Below are positions 8,013 through 16,161 of a DNA stretch of 64,000 nt, piece after piece. Position 1 is the first letter of the stretch. Each line of letters starts with the position of its first letter. The DNA is from Paenibacillus spongiae (GTDB lineage Bacteria; Bacillota; Bacilli; Paenibacillales; Paenibacillaceae): positions 6,590,501 to 6,654,500 of the forward strand of contig NZ_CP091430.1 of assembly GCF_024734895.1 (NCBI RefSeq), read 5' to 3'. The notes beneath the pieces were generated by a model that ran no database searches, was not told the DNA's origin, and saw only the letters and a program-made list of their open reading frames with translations. Position numbers and translations under genes: made by a program.

Positions 8013-9005
8013 TTACTCGACTAGTCCGGTCCGCTCGATGCTTTCCGTAAACCAGCGCTGCGTAAAGAAATACAGGATGAGCAGCGGCGCCAGCTCGATG
8101 ATGCCCGCCGCCATCTTCACCGGCAGCACGAACAGCTGGGTCGGATCGCCTTCCGGCTGAAGCGCTCCAAGCTTAATCGGGAGCGTCTGCAGCGCACTGT
8201 AGAAATAGGACGTCAGCATGCTTTCATTCCAGTGGAACACGACGGAGAACAAGAAGACGACGACAATAGCCGGCTTGGCGAGCGGGAGCATGACCCTCCA
8301 GAACATCTTTACAACCCCGACGCCGTCGATAATGGCCGCTTCCTCCAGCTCCTTCGGAAACTTCTTGAAGAACTGCATATACATGAACACGAACAAGGCG
8401 CCTTTAATGCCGTGACCGAACAGCGCCGGGGCGATGAACGCAAAGGGCGAGTCCAGCAGGCCGTACGACTTGTAGGTCCATATTAGCGGAATCATCAGCG
8501 TTTGCGGCGGGATGACGAACGTCAGCAGAAGCATCACGAAGAGCAGCTTCTGGAAGGGAAACGTCATTCTGCCGAACGCATAGCCCGCAACGGCGCAGGA
8601 TAACACCTGCAGCGCAGCGGTAGGCACGACGATGGTCAGCGTATTGAACAGCGTGGAGCGCCGCAAATTTTCCCACAGGCTGAAATCGTCATGGAACGTA
8701 ACCGCGATATTAAGCGCATCGAAGGCATATTTATAGTTGATGTAATGCAAGCTCTTCGGAATCCACTTGGTCGTCGGATCTATAAGATCGGAGAATACCT
8801 TGAGCGACGTGCTGAGCATCGAAACGATCGGCGCGATATAGATCAAGGCCAGGCTGATCAGGACAAAATAAATAAGAACGGCTTTCAGAATACCCTGCTT
8901 CTCGTTGTTCGTGCCGAGGACAAACGCTTTCGCTTTATAGCGGACCGTTTGCTTGTTCAGCGCGATCTTGGCGGTATTGTGCCGTATTTTATGCCACACT
9001 TGCAA
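8013..9005 (-). CDS. Carbohydrate ABC transporter permease (MalG type)
   Basis: Protein of 330 aa with about six membrane helices and an unusually long, basic N-terminal extension (about 45 residues before TM1). The EAA loop that contacts the ATPase reads EEAAIIDGVGVVKMFWRVML. The C-terminus ends RWFTESIERTGLVE, typical of this subfamily. The start is a TTG with AGGAGG 9 nt upstream. It pairs with the MalF-type permease immediately upstream; 13 bp separate them. Confidence 0.9.
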   Translation of the reverse strand: MQVWHKIRHNTAKIALNKQTVRYKAKAFVLGTNNEKQGILKAVLIYFVLISLALIYIAPIVSMLSTSLKVFSDLIDPTTKWIPKSLHYINYKYAFDALNIAVTFHDDFSLWENLRRSTLFNTLTIVVPTAALQVLSCAVAGYAFGRMTFPFQKLLFVMLLLTFVIPPQTLMIPLIWTYKSYGLLDSPFAFIAPALFGHGIKGALFVFMYMQFFKKFPKELEEAAIIDGVGVVKMFWRVMLPLAKPAIVVVFLFSVVFHWNESMLTSYFYSALQTLPIKLGALQPEGDPTQLFVLPVKMAAGIIELAPLLILYFFTQRWFTESIERTGLVE

Positions 9006-9018
9006 CCGAAAGCACCTC

Positions 9019-9921
9019 CTACCTTACTTTTTGGACGAACGCCTTGCGGAAAACAAGGAAGATGATGGCGAGCAGGAACATGATGAACGCCACATAGATC
9101 CAGCCCATTGCCGAAGCGTAGCCCATTCCCCTCGTCGTCTCATACATATTCCGGCTGATCAGCCCCATCATCGGGTTCGAAGGCATCGTGAACTGATCGA
9201 CGACGGAATAAACCGCCACGATGAGGATGAAGGGGACGAGGCCGGGCAGCGTGATTTTCCACAGTCTCTCCCACCCGTTCGCGCCGTCGATCGTCGCCGC
9301 TTCGTAAACGCTTGGCGAGATGCTCTGCAGCCCGGCCAGCAGCAGGACGGTCTGTACGCCGGAATACCAGAGAATGATGACGAACGAATTCAAAATATCG
9401 ATGATCGTGTTCGAGAGCCGCGCATCGAAATTCGTTTGAATGAACGCCCGCAAATTCTGATCCTGGAGAAATTCCAGCGTGAGCGTGTTCGTCGTCCCGA
9501 CGGCGCCTACCCCTCCGCCGGAATTGGCTGTCAGCAGGCTGATAATGACGCCTCCGGTCGTGAAGAGAACCGGCAGGAAGAAGACGGCTCTGAACAAGCC
9601 TCTGCCTGGAAATTTCTGATTCAGGAACAGCGCCGAAATGATCGAGAACAGAATAATGATCGGAATCATAAAGACGGACTTCATGAAGAATGGTATCCAC
9701 TGGTCCCAGAACCCGGTGTCCTTCAGCATGATGTCGTTGTAGTTGGCAAACCCGATGAAGGTCCACACCAAATCCTCAGCCTGAATGACGATTTTGTTCA
9801 AGCTCATGACAAGCGAGTACACGAGCGGATACAACCAGAATAGAAGCAGTCCTATAATCCAAGGCGACATGAACAACAGCCCGTGCAGCCTTCGCTTCTT
9901 CTCGATGCTCATTCTTCTCAT
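9019..9921 (-). CDS. Carbohydrate ABC transporter permease (MalF type)
   Basis: Protein of 300 aa with six predicted membrane helices starting at LLFMSPWIIGLLLFWLYPLV. The EAA loop reads YEAATIDGANGWERLWKITL. It is coupled to the upstream DUF5696 gene by a 4-bp ATGA overlap, an arrangement that suggests DUF5696 acts with this permease pair. No ATPase is encoded next to this pair; the only one in the operon is at 19006-20118. Confidence 0.9.
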   Translation of the reverse strand: MRRMSIEKKRRLHGLLFMSPWIIGLLLFWLYPLVYSLVMSLNKIVIQAEDLVWTFIGFANYNDIMLKDTGFWDQWIPFFMKSVFMIPIIILFSIISALFLNQKFPGRGLFRAVFFLPVLFTTGGVIISLLTANSGGGVGAVGTTNTLTLEFLQDQNLRAFIQTNFDARLSNTIIDILNSFVIILWYSGVQTVLLLAGLQSISPSVYEAATIDGANGWERLWKITLPGLVPFILIVAVYSVVDQFTMPSNPMMGLISRNMYETTRGMGYASAMGWIYVAFIMFLLAIIFLVFRKAFVQKVR

Positions 9922-12224
9922 GGCCCGTCACTTCCCTTGATGACGATAAAGTCTTTGGCCGCAACCGTCTTCCCTTCGTATGCATAGGGCGCATCCGAAT
10001 AGTTGCATACGATCTCGGTACCGTTCTCGTACGACGTGCGGTAAACATCCGGGGCCAATTGGCCGTGCCCGGTAATGAAAGATCCGGATACGCCGCCGAG
10101 CGCCTCGTTCACCTTCTTGTAGAGCTTCAGAATATCTTCTTTCCACAGCGGGAACGCCGAGCTGTACAGATCGTTGATCTTGGCATCCTTCAGCAGCTCC
10201 GTCTTCTCCGCCGTTACGGCGAAGCTGACGTTCGCCCCATACTCGATTGCTTTGAGCATCTCCTGCTTCGGTTCGTCCATCTGGTTGTACGGAACGGAGA
10301 CGTAATCCGCAAGCCCGTGAAGCGCCATTGGATAGAAGGGGACGATCTCGTCGATAATCGGCGAGAAGCTGTATTCGGATGCGACGTTCTCGATCGAGAC
10401 GCCGTTCATCAGCTGATAAGCCATCCCGTTCTTCACCCGGACGGAGCCTAGATCTTCGACCATAGAGGAGATGACATCCTTGTAGTACATCTTGACCTGC
10501 TCCCGGTTCATCGGGGCGGACGATTGAAAATCGGAGTTCAGAATGTTGAACCCGCGTTCCTGGATGCCGTCGACCTCCAGCTTGGCGTATTCCGGCAAGC
10601 TGTCCTCCAGATACCGCTTGACCGCGCTCGCATTAAGCACCTGCTGGCTGTCCCATTCGCCGATATCGAGCGGTGCGTTCTGAATGTTGCGCACCACGTC
10701 CTTCCGCTCCGAGATTCCTTTTCCCGTCAGCGCGCGCATATGGTCGTCCTCCAGCAGCACCTTATAGCCGTACGACTGCGCCTGTTCAATGAAGCGCTGA
10801 AGTCCTTTCGTCCCACCGAGTCGGGAAGCGGCCGGGAACCGGTTCGGATAGGGGACCGATGTCCCTCCGCTCGCCCAGCCTTTGTAGATGACAGTCATAT
10901 TAGAGATGCCGTTCTGCTTGAAATAGTCCACCATTTCACCCGCCTGCCCGAATGTCGTCATCGGGATGAAGGATGAGGAGAGGAAGCCCGTCTTCTCCGC
11001 TCCCCCCGTAATATGAAGCTCCAGCGGCATATCGCCTTCCTTCTTCGGCTTCTTCGTCAGTCCCTTCTCCTTCATCAAGTAGCTCCGATACGCCTGCGCC
11101 ATGCCGGAATAGTCGGAATGGTCCCCGGTGAGCAAGTAATACCTGATGTTCCGCGTGACGTTGACGGAGAAATCCGCGTACAGGAAGACGCCCGCTCCCG
11201 TAAGATCGGTCAGCTTCTTATATTTCTCGCGGAATTTGAACCGCGCATAGGCGTTATAGAAGCTCGTGCCCGCTCCTGCAGGGTTTCCGATGATCTCCGC
11301 CCCGCTTTCTCCGCTATGGATAATGCCCAGCATCGACCGGCCGCCATTATTCAGCCCGAATGCCGGATAGAAGACCGTGGCTTGTTCCCGCTGGCTGTTC
11401 AGGGACGAATCGAATGCATTCGCATAAGACAGATCATGGCCATATACCGTCCCTGTAAAGTTCAATTTGTGCGCCTGGTTCTTCTCGAATTTGATCAACC
11501 CGCCCGGACCGTCCGGCACCAGCAGATAACCATCCGATGCGCCGGCCTGAACCGCGCCGAAGAAGGGCAGCACGCTGTAGCCGACGATTTTGCGGAAATT
11601 GCCGCTATCAAGCGTCTTCTTGCCCTGCTCGTCGGTGACATATTCGTCCTTGGGCTCCTCGACCATATAGTCGGGCACTTCAACCTCCAGATGATCCTCA
11701 TGCAAGTAATAGTCGATGGCCATTCGGATCCCGAGGCCCTCGAACTCGTAATAGACTCTTGCCCCGCCAGTCATCTCGAAGACGCTTACCTTCGTATTCG
11801 GCGTGAACGCGTTGGCGTACGTCGGCACCGTTTCCGTATAGCTCTTTACATATTCGACAATAAGTGGCGACTGCAGATTGTTCTTCCACAAATTGTTGGA
11901 GCCGTCCTTCTCGACTGCTTCCTTGGTCGGCTTGCTGCGCCAGACATGGCCTCCTTCCTTGTCCAGCACCTCGATGCTGCCGTCCTTCAAGTCGACCGCC
12001 AGGGCCAAGCGGGCGTTCTCCGCCATCCTCACCAGCCCGGCTCCTTCGACCCGCTTCAGCCGGTCATTCGTTACGGGCTCATGATTCGACTGCGCGCCCG
12101 TATCCTGCGGAAGCCCGATTTCACCCTGCTTGACGAGCAGCAGCCTTACGGTGAACAACGCCGCCACGATGAACCCCAGAACAGCTACGATCTTCAGCTT
12201 CCGTATCCATGCGCTTCTAGACAT
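9918..12224 (-). CDS. DUF5696 domain protein, membrane-anchored, candidate glycoside hydrolase
   Basis: Protein of 768 aa with an N-terminal signal anchor (IVAVLGFIVAALFTVRLLLV). The N-terminal half (about 60-380) looks like a beta-sandwich, the middle (about 410-700) like a TIM barrel, and the C-terminus (YENGTEIVCNYSDAPYAYEG) like the beta domain that closes many glycosidases. It matches the Paenibacillus DUF5696 family, for which I know no assigned reaction. Acidic residues in LLEDDHMRALTG and LEVDGIQERGF are candidates for an active site (inference). It overlaps the YIP1 gene by 8 bp and the next permease by 4 bp. Confidence 0.75.
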   Translation of the reverse strand: MSRSAWIRKLKIVAVLGFIVAALFTVRLLLVKQGEIGLPQDTGAQSNHEPVTNDRLKRVEGAGLVRMAENARLALAVDLKDGSIEVLDKEGGHVWRSKPTKEAVEKDGSNNLWKNNLQSPLIVEYVKSYTETVPTYANAFTPNTKVSVFEMTGGARVYYEFEGLGIRMAIDYYLHEDHLEVEVPDYMVEEPKDEYVTDEQGKKTLDSGNFRKIVGYSVLPFFGAVQAGASDGYLLVPDGPGGLIKFEKNQAHKLNFTGTVYGHDLSYANAFDSSLNSQREQATVFYPAFGLNNGGRSMLGIIHSGESGAEIIGNPAGAGTSFYNAYARFKFREKYKKLTDLTGAGVFLYADFSVNVTRNIRYYLLTGDHSDYSGMAQAYRSYLMKEKGLTKKPKKEGDMPLELHITGGAEKTGFLSSSFIPMTTFGQAGEMVDYFKQNGISNMTVIYKGWASGGTSVPYPNRFPAASRLGGTKGLQRFIEQAQSYGYKVLLEDDHMRALTGKGISERKDVVRNIQNAPLDIGEWDSQQVLNASAVKRYLEDSLPEYAKLEVDGIQERGFNILNSDFQSSAPMNREQVKMYYKDVISSMVEDLGSVRVKNGMAYQLMNGVSIENVASEYSFSPIIDEIVPFYPMALHGLADYVSVPYNQMDEPKQEMLKAIEYGANVSFAVTAEKTELLKDAKINDLYSSAFPLWKEDILKLYKKVNEALGGVSGSFITGHGQLAPDVYRTSYENGTEIVCNYSDAPYAYEGKTVAAKDFIVIKGSDGP

Positions 12225-12843
12225 AGCCGATTGCCTCCCTGAGGAACGATACCGCGAAATTGACGGACTGGATCACGATCGCAAACAGCGCCAAGGAGAA
12301 GGCGATGATCGCGACGCCCGCGAACAGCATCCAGAAGATGTTCGTGAACGTTTCCGTCACCTCGAAGCCATGCACTTCCTTCACTTGAATGTAGAACAGG
12401 ATGGCAATCCAGGCCGAAATAAAGAAATTCATGAAGCCGTAGATCGCGCCTTCCGCATTCGAGAACAAGTTGGACAAGAGCGCAACCGGAACGGCGAAAT
12501 AAATAAAGGGCAGCATCGAGTATGCGGTCGAGATGTAGACGGCCTTGAACGTGCCCTGTCCTTTCGTAATGCAGCTGACGAGATAGTTGGCCAGCACCCA
12601 GACGAATATCGGCAGCAGGCAGATGAGCAATTGCTGGATCGGCGATGTATACGCAAGACCGAACGGCTCGAATACGAAATGGGTCAGTTCCAGCTTCAGC
12701 AGCTGGCTAATATAGAAGAGTACGAGCAGCACGGAGGCGGACAAGACGCTCCCTTTCCCCGAGAAGCGCAAATCATAGAAGCCGTCGATCGGATGCCGCA
12801 GAAACTTCCAGGAGTAGGCCAGCTGTTCTCCCAATCTTCGCAT
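12217..12843 (-). CDS. YIP1 family integral membrane protein
   Basis: Protein of 208 aa with a cytosolic N-terminus (LAYSWKFLRHPIDGFYDLRF) and five hydrophobic helices, the layout of bacterial Yip1-domain proteins. The function of these in bacteria is unknown. The ATG (12843-12841) overlaps the TGA of the NHL gene as TGATG, so it is translationally coupled, and its 3' end overlaps DUF5696 by 8 bp. NHL, YIP1 and DUF5696 thus form a tightly coupled trio. Confidence 0.85.
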   Translation of the reverse strand: MRRLGEQLAYSWKFLRHPIDGFYDLRFSGKGSVLSASVLLVLFYISQLLKLELTHFVFEPFGLAYTSPIQQLLICLLPIFVWVLANYLVSCITKGQGTFKAVYISTAYSMLPFIYFAVPVALLSNLFSNAEGAIYGFMNFFISAWIAILFYIQVKEVHGFEVTETFTNIFWMLFAGVAIIAFSLALFAIVIQSVNFAVSFLREAIGYV

Positions 12844-14285
12844 CAGTCTCTCCTCCGTTTTCTTGCCAATTTGCCAGTGGCGACCGCGATAACGGCAGCG
12901 GTGGCGGCGCCTGCGGCCACGTATCCGAAATTGGCCTGTACCCAGCGGATGCGCCATTCCCAGAACGAGTCGGAATAACCATTGGGATCGTACACCGTTT
13001 CGAAGCGGGCCATTGACGATTCCCACTCGCCTTCCCGATAGAGCGCCTTGCCGATAATATAGTGCGCTTTCGAGTAGAAGACGTTGCTCTTCAACACTTC
13101 TTGGCTGCTTTGTTTCGCTTCCTCGTACAGCCCTTCGTTGAACAGCTCGTTGGCCTTGTTGATTTTGCCCGCTAATTCCGTAGGCCGGAACACCTGGACA
13201 CCATTGAACATACGGTCGGTAACGAACACATAGCCCTTGCCGTTCGTCTTGATGCTAACCGGATCGCCGAGCAATCCCATGCGCAGCTTGTTATCCAGCA
13301 GCTTGGCGCCGAATGAGAATACCGGCTCTCCCGTAGGAGAGAACTGAAAGATTTTGCCCGCTCCCGTATCGATGCCGAATATATTGCCGAGCCGGTCCGC
13401 CGTAATGCCGGAATAAGAGCCGACGAGCCCGACCGTCGAGCTGCCGACCTGCATGTTCTTGCCGGCAAACAGATTTTGGCCGCCGACATTGTATTTCTTG
13501 ATCTGCTCGGTCGCAGCGCCCTTCGTGCTCGTATAGACATAGCCTTCGTGATCGATGAACACGTCGGATACGCTCGCTGCGCTGACGCCCGCCGTTTCTT
13601 TCTGCTCCTCCGTGTACAGCATGTTCTTCACCCGGTCCAATGCGGACGTCTGAACCTTGTTGGAGCCGAAGAAGCCGTTGAACTTCTTGTCGGGCGAGAT
13701 GACGATCAGCCCTTCATTCACGCCTTTGGAGACGACGTATAGGAAGCCCCGGATATCCATGGACACTCCCGAAGGGATGAAGATGACCTCCCTTAAGCTG
13801 GGAGCGTCGGGCTTCACGATCTCGTCGATCCATTCTCCCCTGCTGTTATAGACCGAGATGCGATTGTTGCCCGTATCGCATACATAGACGTCCCCGCTTG
13901 CCGATACATAGAGGCCTTCCGGCGCCTTCAGCTGCGCTTTGGCATCGCTTCCGGTTCCGAACTCTTGGATGAGCCCGCCTCTATCGTCCATTTTGACAAC
14001 CCGGTTGTTGTTCGTATCCGAGACATAGAGATAGCCTTCGCCATCGATGAACAATCCGGTCGGACCGTTCAAGCCCGGCACGCTCTCCTGGCCGCCGTTT
14101 ACGCCCTTATACAACCGGTCGCCTATGACGCGCTCCGGCACGTAAAGCGACTGGATGCTGTAACGGGAGCCTTCGAAATAACCGTGTGAACGGTAAGGAG
14201 CCGCCGCATCCGCCGTCCCGTTCCCATCGTACAATCCGAGCATGGCGGCAAGCAGCGAAGCGAAGATCCATTTCCGTTTAAGCAA
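12843..14285 (-). CDS. NHL-repeat protein with signal peptide and C-terminal membrane anchor
   Basis: Protein of 480 aa. After a signal peptide it has about six NHL beta-propeller repeats (for example GPTGLFIDGEGYLYVSDTNN and APEGLYVSASGDVYVCDTGN) spanning about residues 65-370. A short helical repeat region with TPR character follows (ELFNEGLYEEAKQSSQEVL). The end is a membrane helix (GYVAAGAATAAVIAVATG) and a basic tail, so the propeller should sit outside the cell. The start is TTG behind GGGGGG. No catalytic residues are evident; a binding or scaffold role is inference. Confidence 0.85.
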   Translation of the reverse strand: MLKRKWIFASLLAAMLGLYDGNGTADAAAPYRSHGYFEGSRYSIQSLYVPERVIGDRLYKGVNGGQESVPGLNGPTGLFIDGEGYLYVSDTNNNRVVKMDDRGGLIQEFGTGSDAKAQLKAPEGLYVSASGDVYVCDTGNNRISVYNSRGEWIDEIVKPDAPSLREVIFIPSGVSMDIRGFLYVVSKGVNEGLIVISPDKKFNGFFGSNKVQTSALDRVKNMLYTEEQKETAGVSAASVSDVFIDHEGYVYTSTKGAATEQIKKYNVGGQNLFAGKNMQVGSSTVGLVGSYSGITADRLGNIFGIDTGAGKIFQFSPTGEPVFSFGAKLLDNKLRMGLLGDPVSIKTNGKGYVFVTDRMFNGVQVFRPTELAGKINKANELFNEGLYEEAKQSSQEVLKSNVFYSKAHYIIGKALYREGEWESSMARFETVYDPNGYSDSFWEWRIRWVQANFGYVAAGAATAAVIAVATGKLARKRRRD

Positions 14286-14302
14286 GCAGCATCCCCCCCG
14301 TC

Positions 14303-15175
14303 CTACTTAATTCCCGAATTTACGAGTGTGTTGATCATGCACCGCTGTAGAATAACGAAAATAATCAAATTCGGAATAAACAGCAGCAGGCCGGCTGCCG
14401 CCGAGGCTCCCTGACGCGCGACTACGGTGGTGAGGCCTCCGGTCATCGTCTGCACGAAGTACGGCAGCGTCTTCATCGATTCGTCCGTCATGAAGTAGGT
14501 GGATGTTTCCGTATCCCCCCATACTGCCTGGAACGTCAAGATCGCAGCGGTGCCGATCGCCGGCTTCACGTTCGGAACGACAACCGTGGCGAATATTCTC
14601 CATTCGCTGGCCCCGTCGATCTTGGCCGCTTCGCTGAGCTCTCTCGGGATTTGATCCATGAACTGCTTGATCAGAAAGATGCAGATCGGCAGCGCCAGAT
14701 GCGGCAAAATATGCCCGCTGTACGAATTCATAAGCCCGAGCTTGGTCACGACCAGATAACGCGTAATTTTGACCGCTTCCGGCGAGAACATCAGCGAAAT
14801 AATGATGACGCTAAAGATCCAATCCTTCCCCGGAAACCGCATTCTCGACAGCGAATACGCCCCCATCGTGCTGATCACGACAGCCGCGATGATCGTGATG
14901 GCGGTGACCACGACGCTGTTGAAGACGTATCGGGAGAATGGCAGCACCGACAGCTTGAGCGCAAAGAACAGATCGTAAAAATTGTGAAACGAAGGATTGT
15001 TGACGAAAAATCTCGGCGGGTACAAAAACAGCTCGGACAGCGGCTTAAACGCCGTATTGAAGATATAGATGATCGGAATGACCGACATGATCGCATATAG
15101 CGTGACGAACAGCAGTCTCAGCCCGTCCGGTACCGTTAACGGATACAGCTTCTTGAGCCGTTTCTTAAGCAGCAT
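14303..15175 (-). CDS. Carbohydrate ABC transporter permease (MalG type)
   Basis: Protein of 290 aa with six predicted membrane helices. The EAA loop reads LSEAAKIDGASEWRIFATVV. The end, LQRCMINTLVNSGIK, is typical of the LplC-like branch of Paenibacillus permeases. It follows the MalF-type gene by 5 bp. It forms the first permease pair of the operon with 15181-16161. Confidence 0.9.
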   Translation of the reverse strand: MLLKKRLKKLYPLTVPDGLRLLFVTLYAIMSVIPIIYIFNTAFKPLSELFLYPPRFFVNNPSFHNFYDLFFALKLSVLPFSRYVFNSVVVTAITIIAAVVISTMGAYSLSRMRFPGKDWIFSVIIISLMFSPEAVKITRYLVVTKLGLMNSYSGHILPHLALPICIFLIKQFMDQIPRELSEAAKIDGASEWRIFATVVVPNVKPAIGTAAILTFQAVWGDTETSTYFMTDESMKTLPYFVQTMTGGLTTVVARQGASAAAGLLLFIPNLIIFVILQRCMINTLVNSGIK

Positions 15176-15180
15176 GCGCC

Positions 15181-16161
15181 TTATTCATCCTCCTTCGTGC
15201 CAAGCAGCCGGAAGCATGCCCGATTGATGATGTACATCAGCACGAGCAGCATGAGCGACAGCGCCGTTGCGTAGCCAAGCTCGTAGCGGATAAAGCCGAA
15301 ATCCTCGATATGGTTCTGCAGCATCTGCCCGGCATAGTTCGGCGTCGGGTTCGTGCCGGACAGCTGCACGCCGATCCCGCCGGCCTTGAGCGCGCCTACG
15401 ATGCCCATGACGGCCGAGAACAGCATCTGCGGCTTCATCGCCGGAATCGTAATGTACCAGATCTCCTGGATTCGATTCCGGATCCCGTCCATCTTGCCCG
15501 CCTCGTACAGCTGCGGATCCACCGTCATCATCCCCGCCTGCAGCGACAGGAAGCCGACTCCCATGCTGCTCCATAGCGTAACGAAGATCATGACCCCCAT
15601 TAGATAGCCGCTCGATTGCGTAAAAGCGATCGGGGTGTCGATAAAGCCGCAGTAGAGCAGAAATTGGTTCAAATACCCGTAACGGTCGCCGCTGAAGGCA
15701 ATGACCCAGATGACCGACATCATAACGCCGCCCGCAATCGAAGGCACGTAGATCGCCATCGTGTACAAGGAGCGAAGCTTCTTCGGGATTTGCAAAATCA
15801 GCCACGCCATCAGAAATTGCAGCGCATAGCCGACCGGCCCGACGAACACGGCGAAGAAGAACGTATTCGCAATGACATACTTCATCAGAACGATGTCTTC
15901 CGTGAACATGACCTTAAAATTATGCAGACCGACGAAGACCGGCGCCTCGATCGAGTTGAACCGCGTAAACGCCAGCAAGGACGCCGAAAGCACCGGCACG
16001 ATTATGAAAATGAAGAAGCAAAGCAGAAACGGGGCCAGGAACAAATAGGCCAGTTTGTTCCGTTTCATATCATCCCAAACGAAGGCGGCCTTGTTCGCCA
16101 GCCTCCGCCTGCCCATGCCGATCTTCCCCTTCGCCGCGGGAATTTCCGTAGCGCCGTTCAT
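15181..16161 (-). CDS. Carbohydrate ABC transporter permease (MalF type)
   Basis: Protein of 326 aa with a basic N-terminal tail and six membrane helices beginning at YLFLAPFLLCFFIFIIVPVL. The EAA loop reads LYEAGKMDGIRNRIQEIWYI. It overlaps the large binding protein gene by 4 bp (ATGA), so the 947-aa binding protein and this permease pair very likely form one importer. Confidence 0.9.
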   Translation of the reverse strand: MNGATEIPAAKGKIGMGRRRLANKAAFVWDDMKRNKLAYLFLAPFLLCFFIFIIVPVLSASLLAFTRFNSIEAPVFVGLHNFKVMFTEDIVLMKYVIANTFFFAVFVGPVGYALQFLMAWLILQIPKKLRSLYTMAIYVPSIAGGVMMSVIWVIAFSGDRYGYLNQFLLYCGFIDTPIAFTQSSGYLMGVMIFVTLWSSMGVGFLSLQAGMMTVDPQLYEAGKMDGIRNRIQEIWYITIPAMKPQMLFSAVMGIVGALKAGGIGVQLSGTNPTPNYAGQMLQNHIEDFGFIRYELGYATALSLMLLVLMYIINRACFRLLGTKEDE

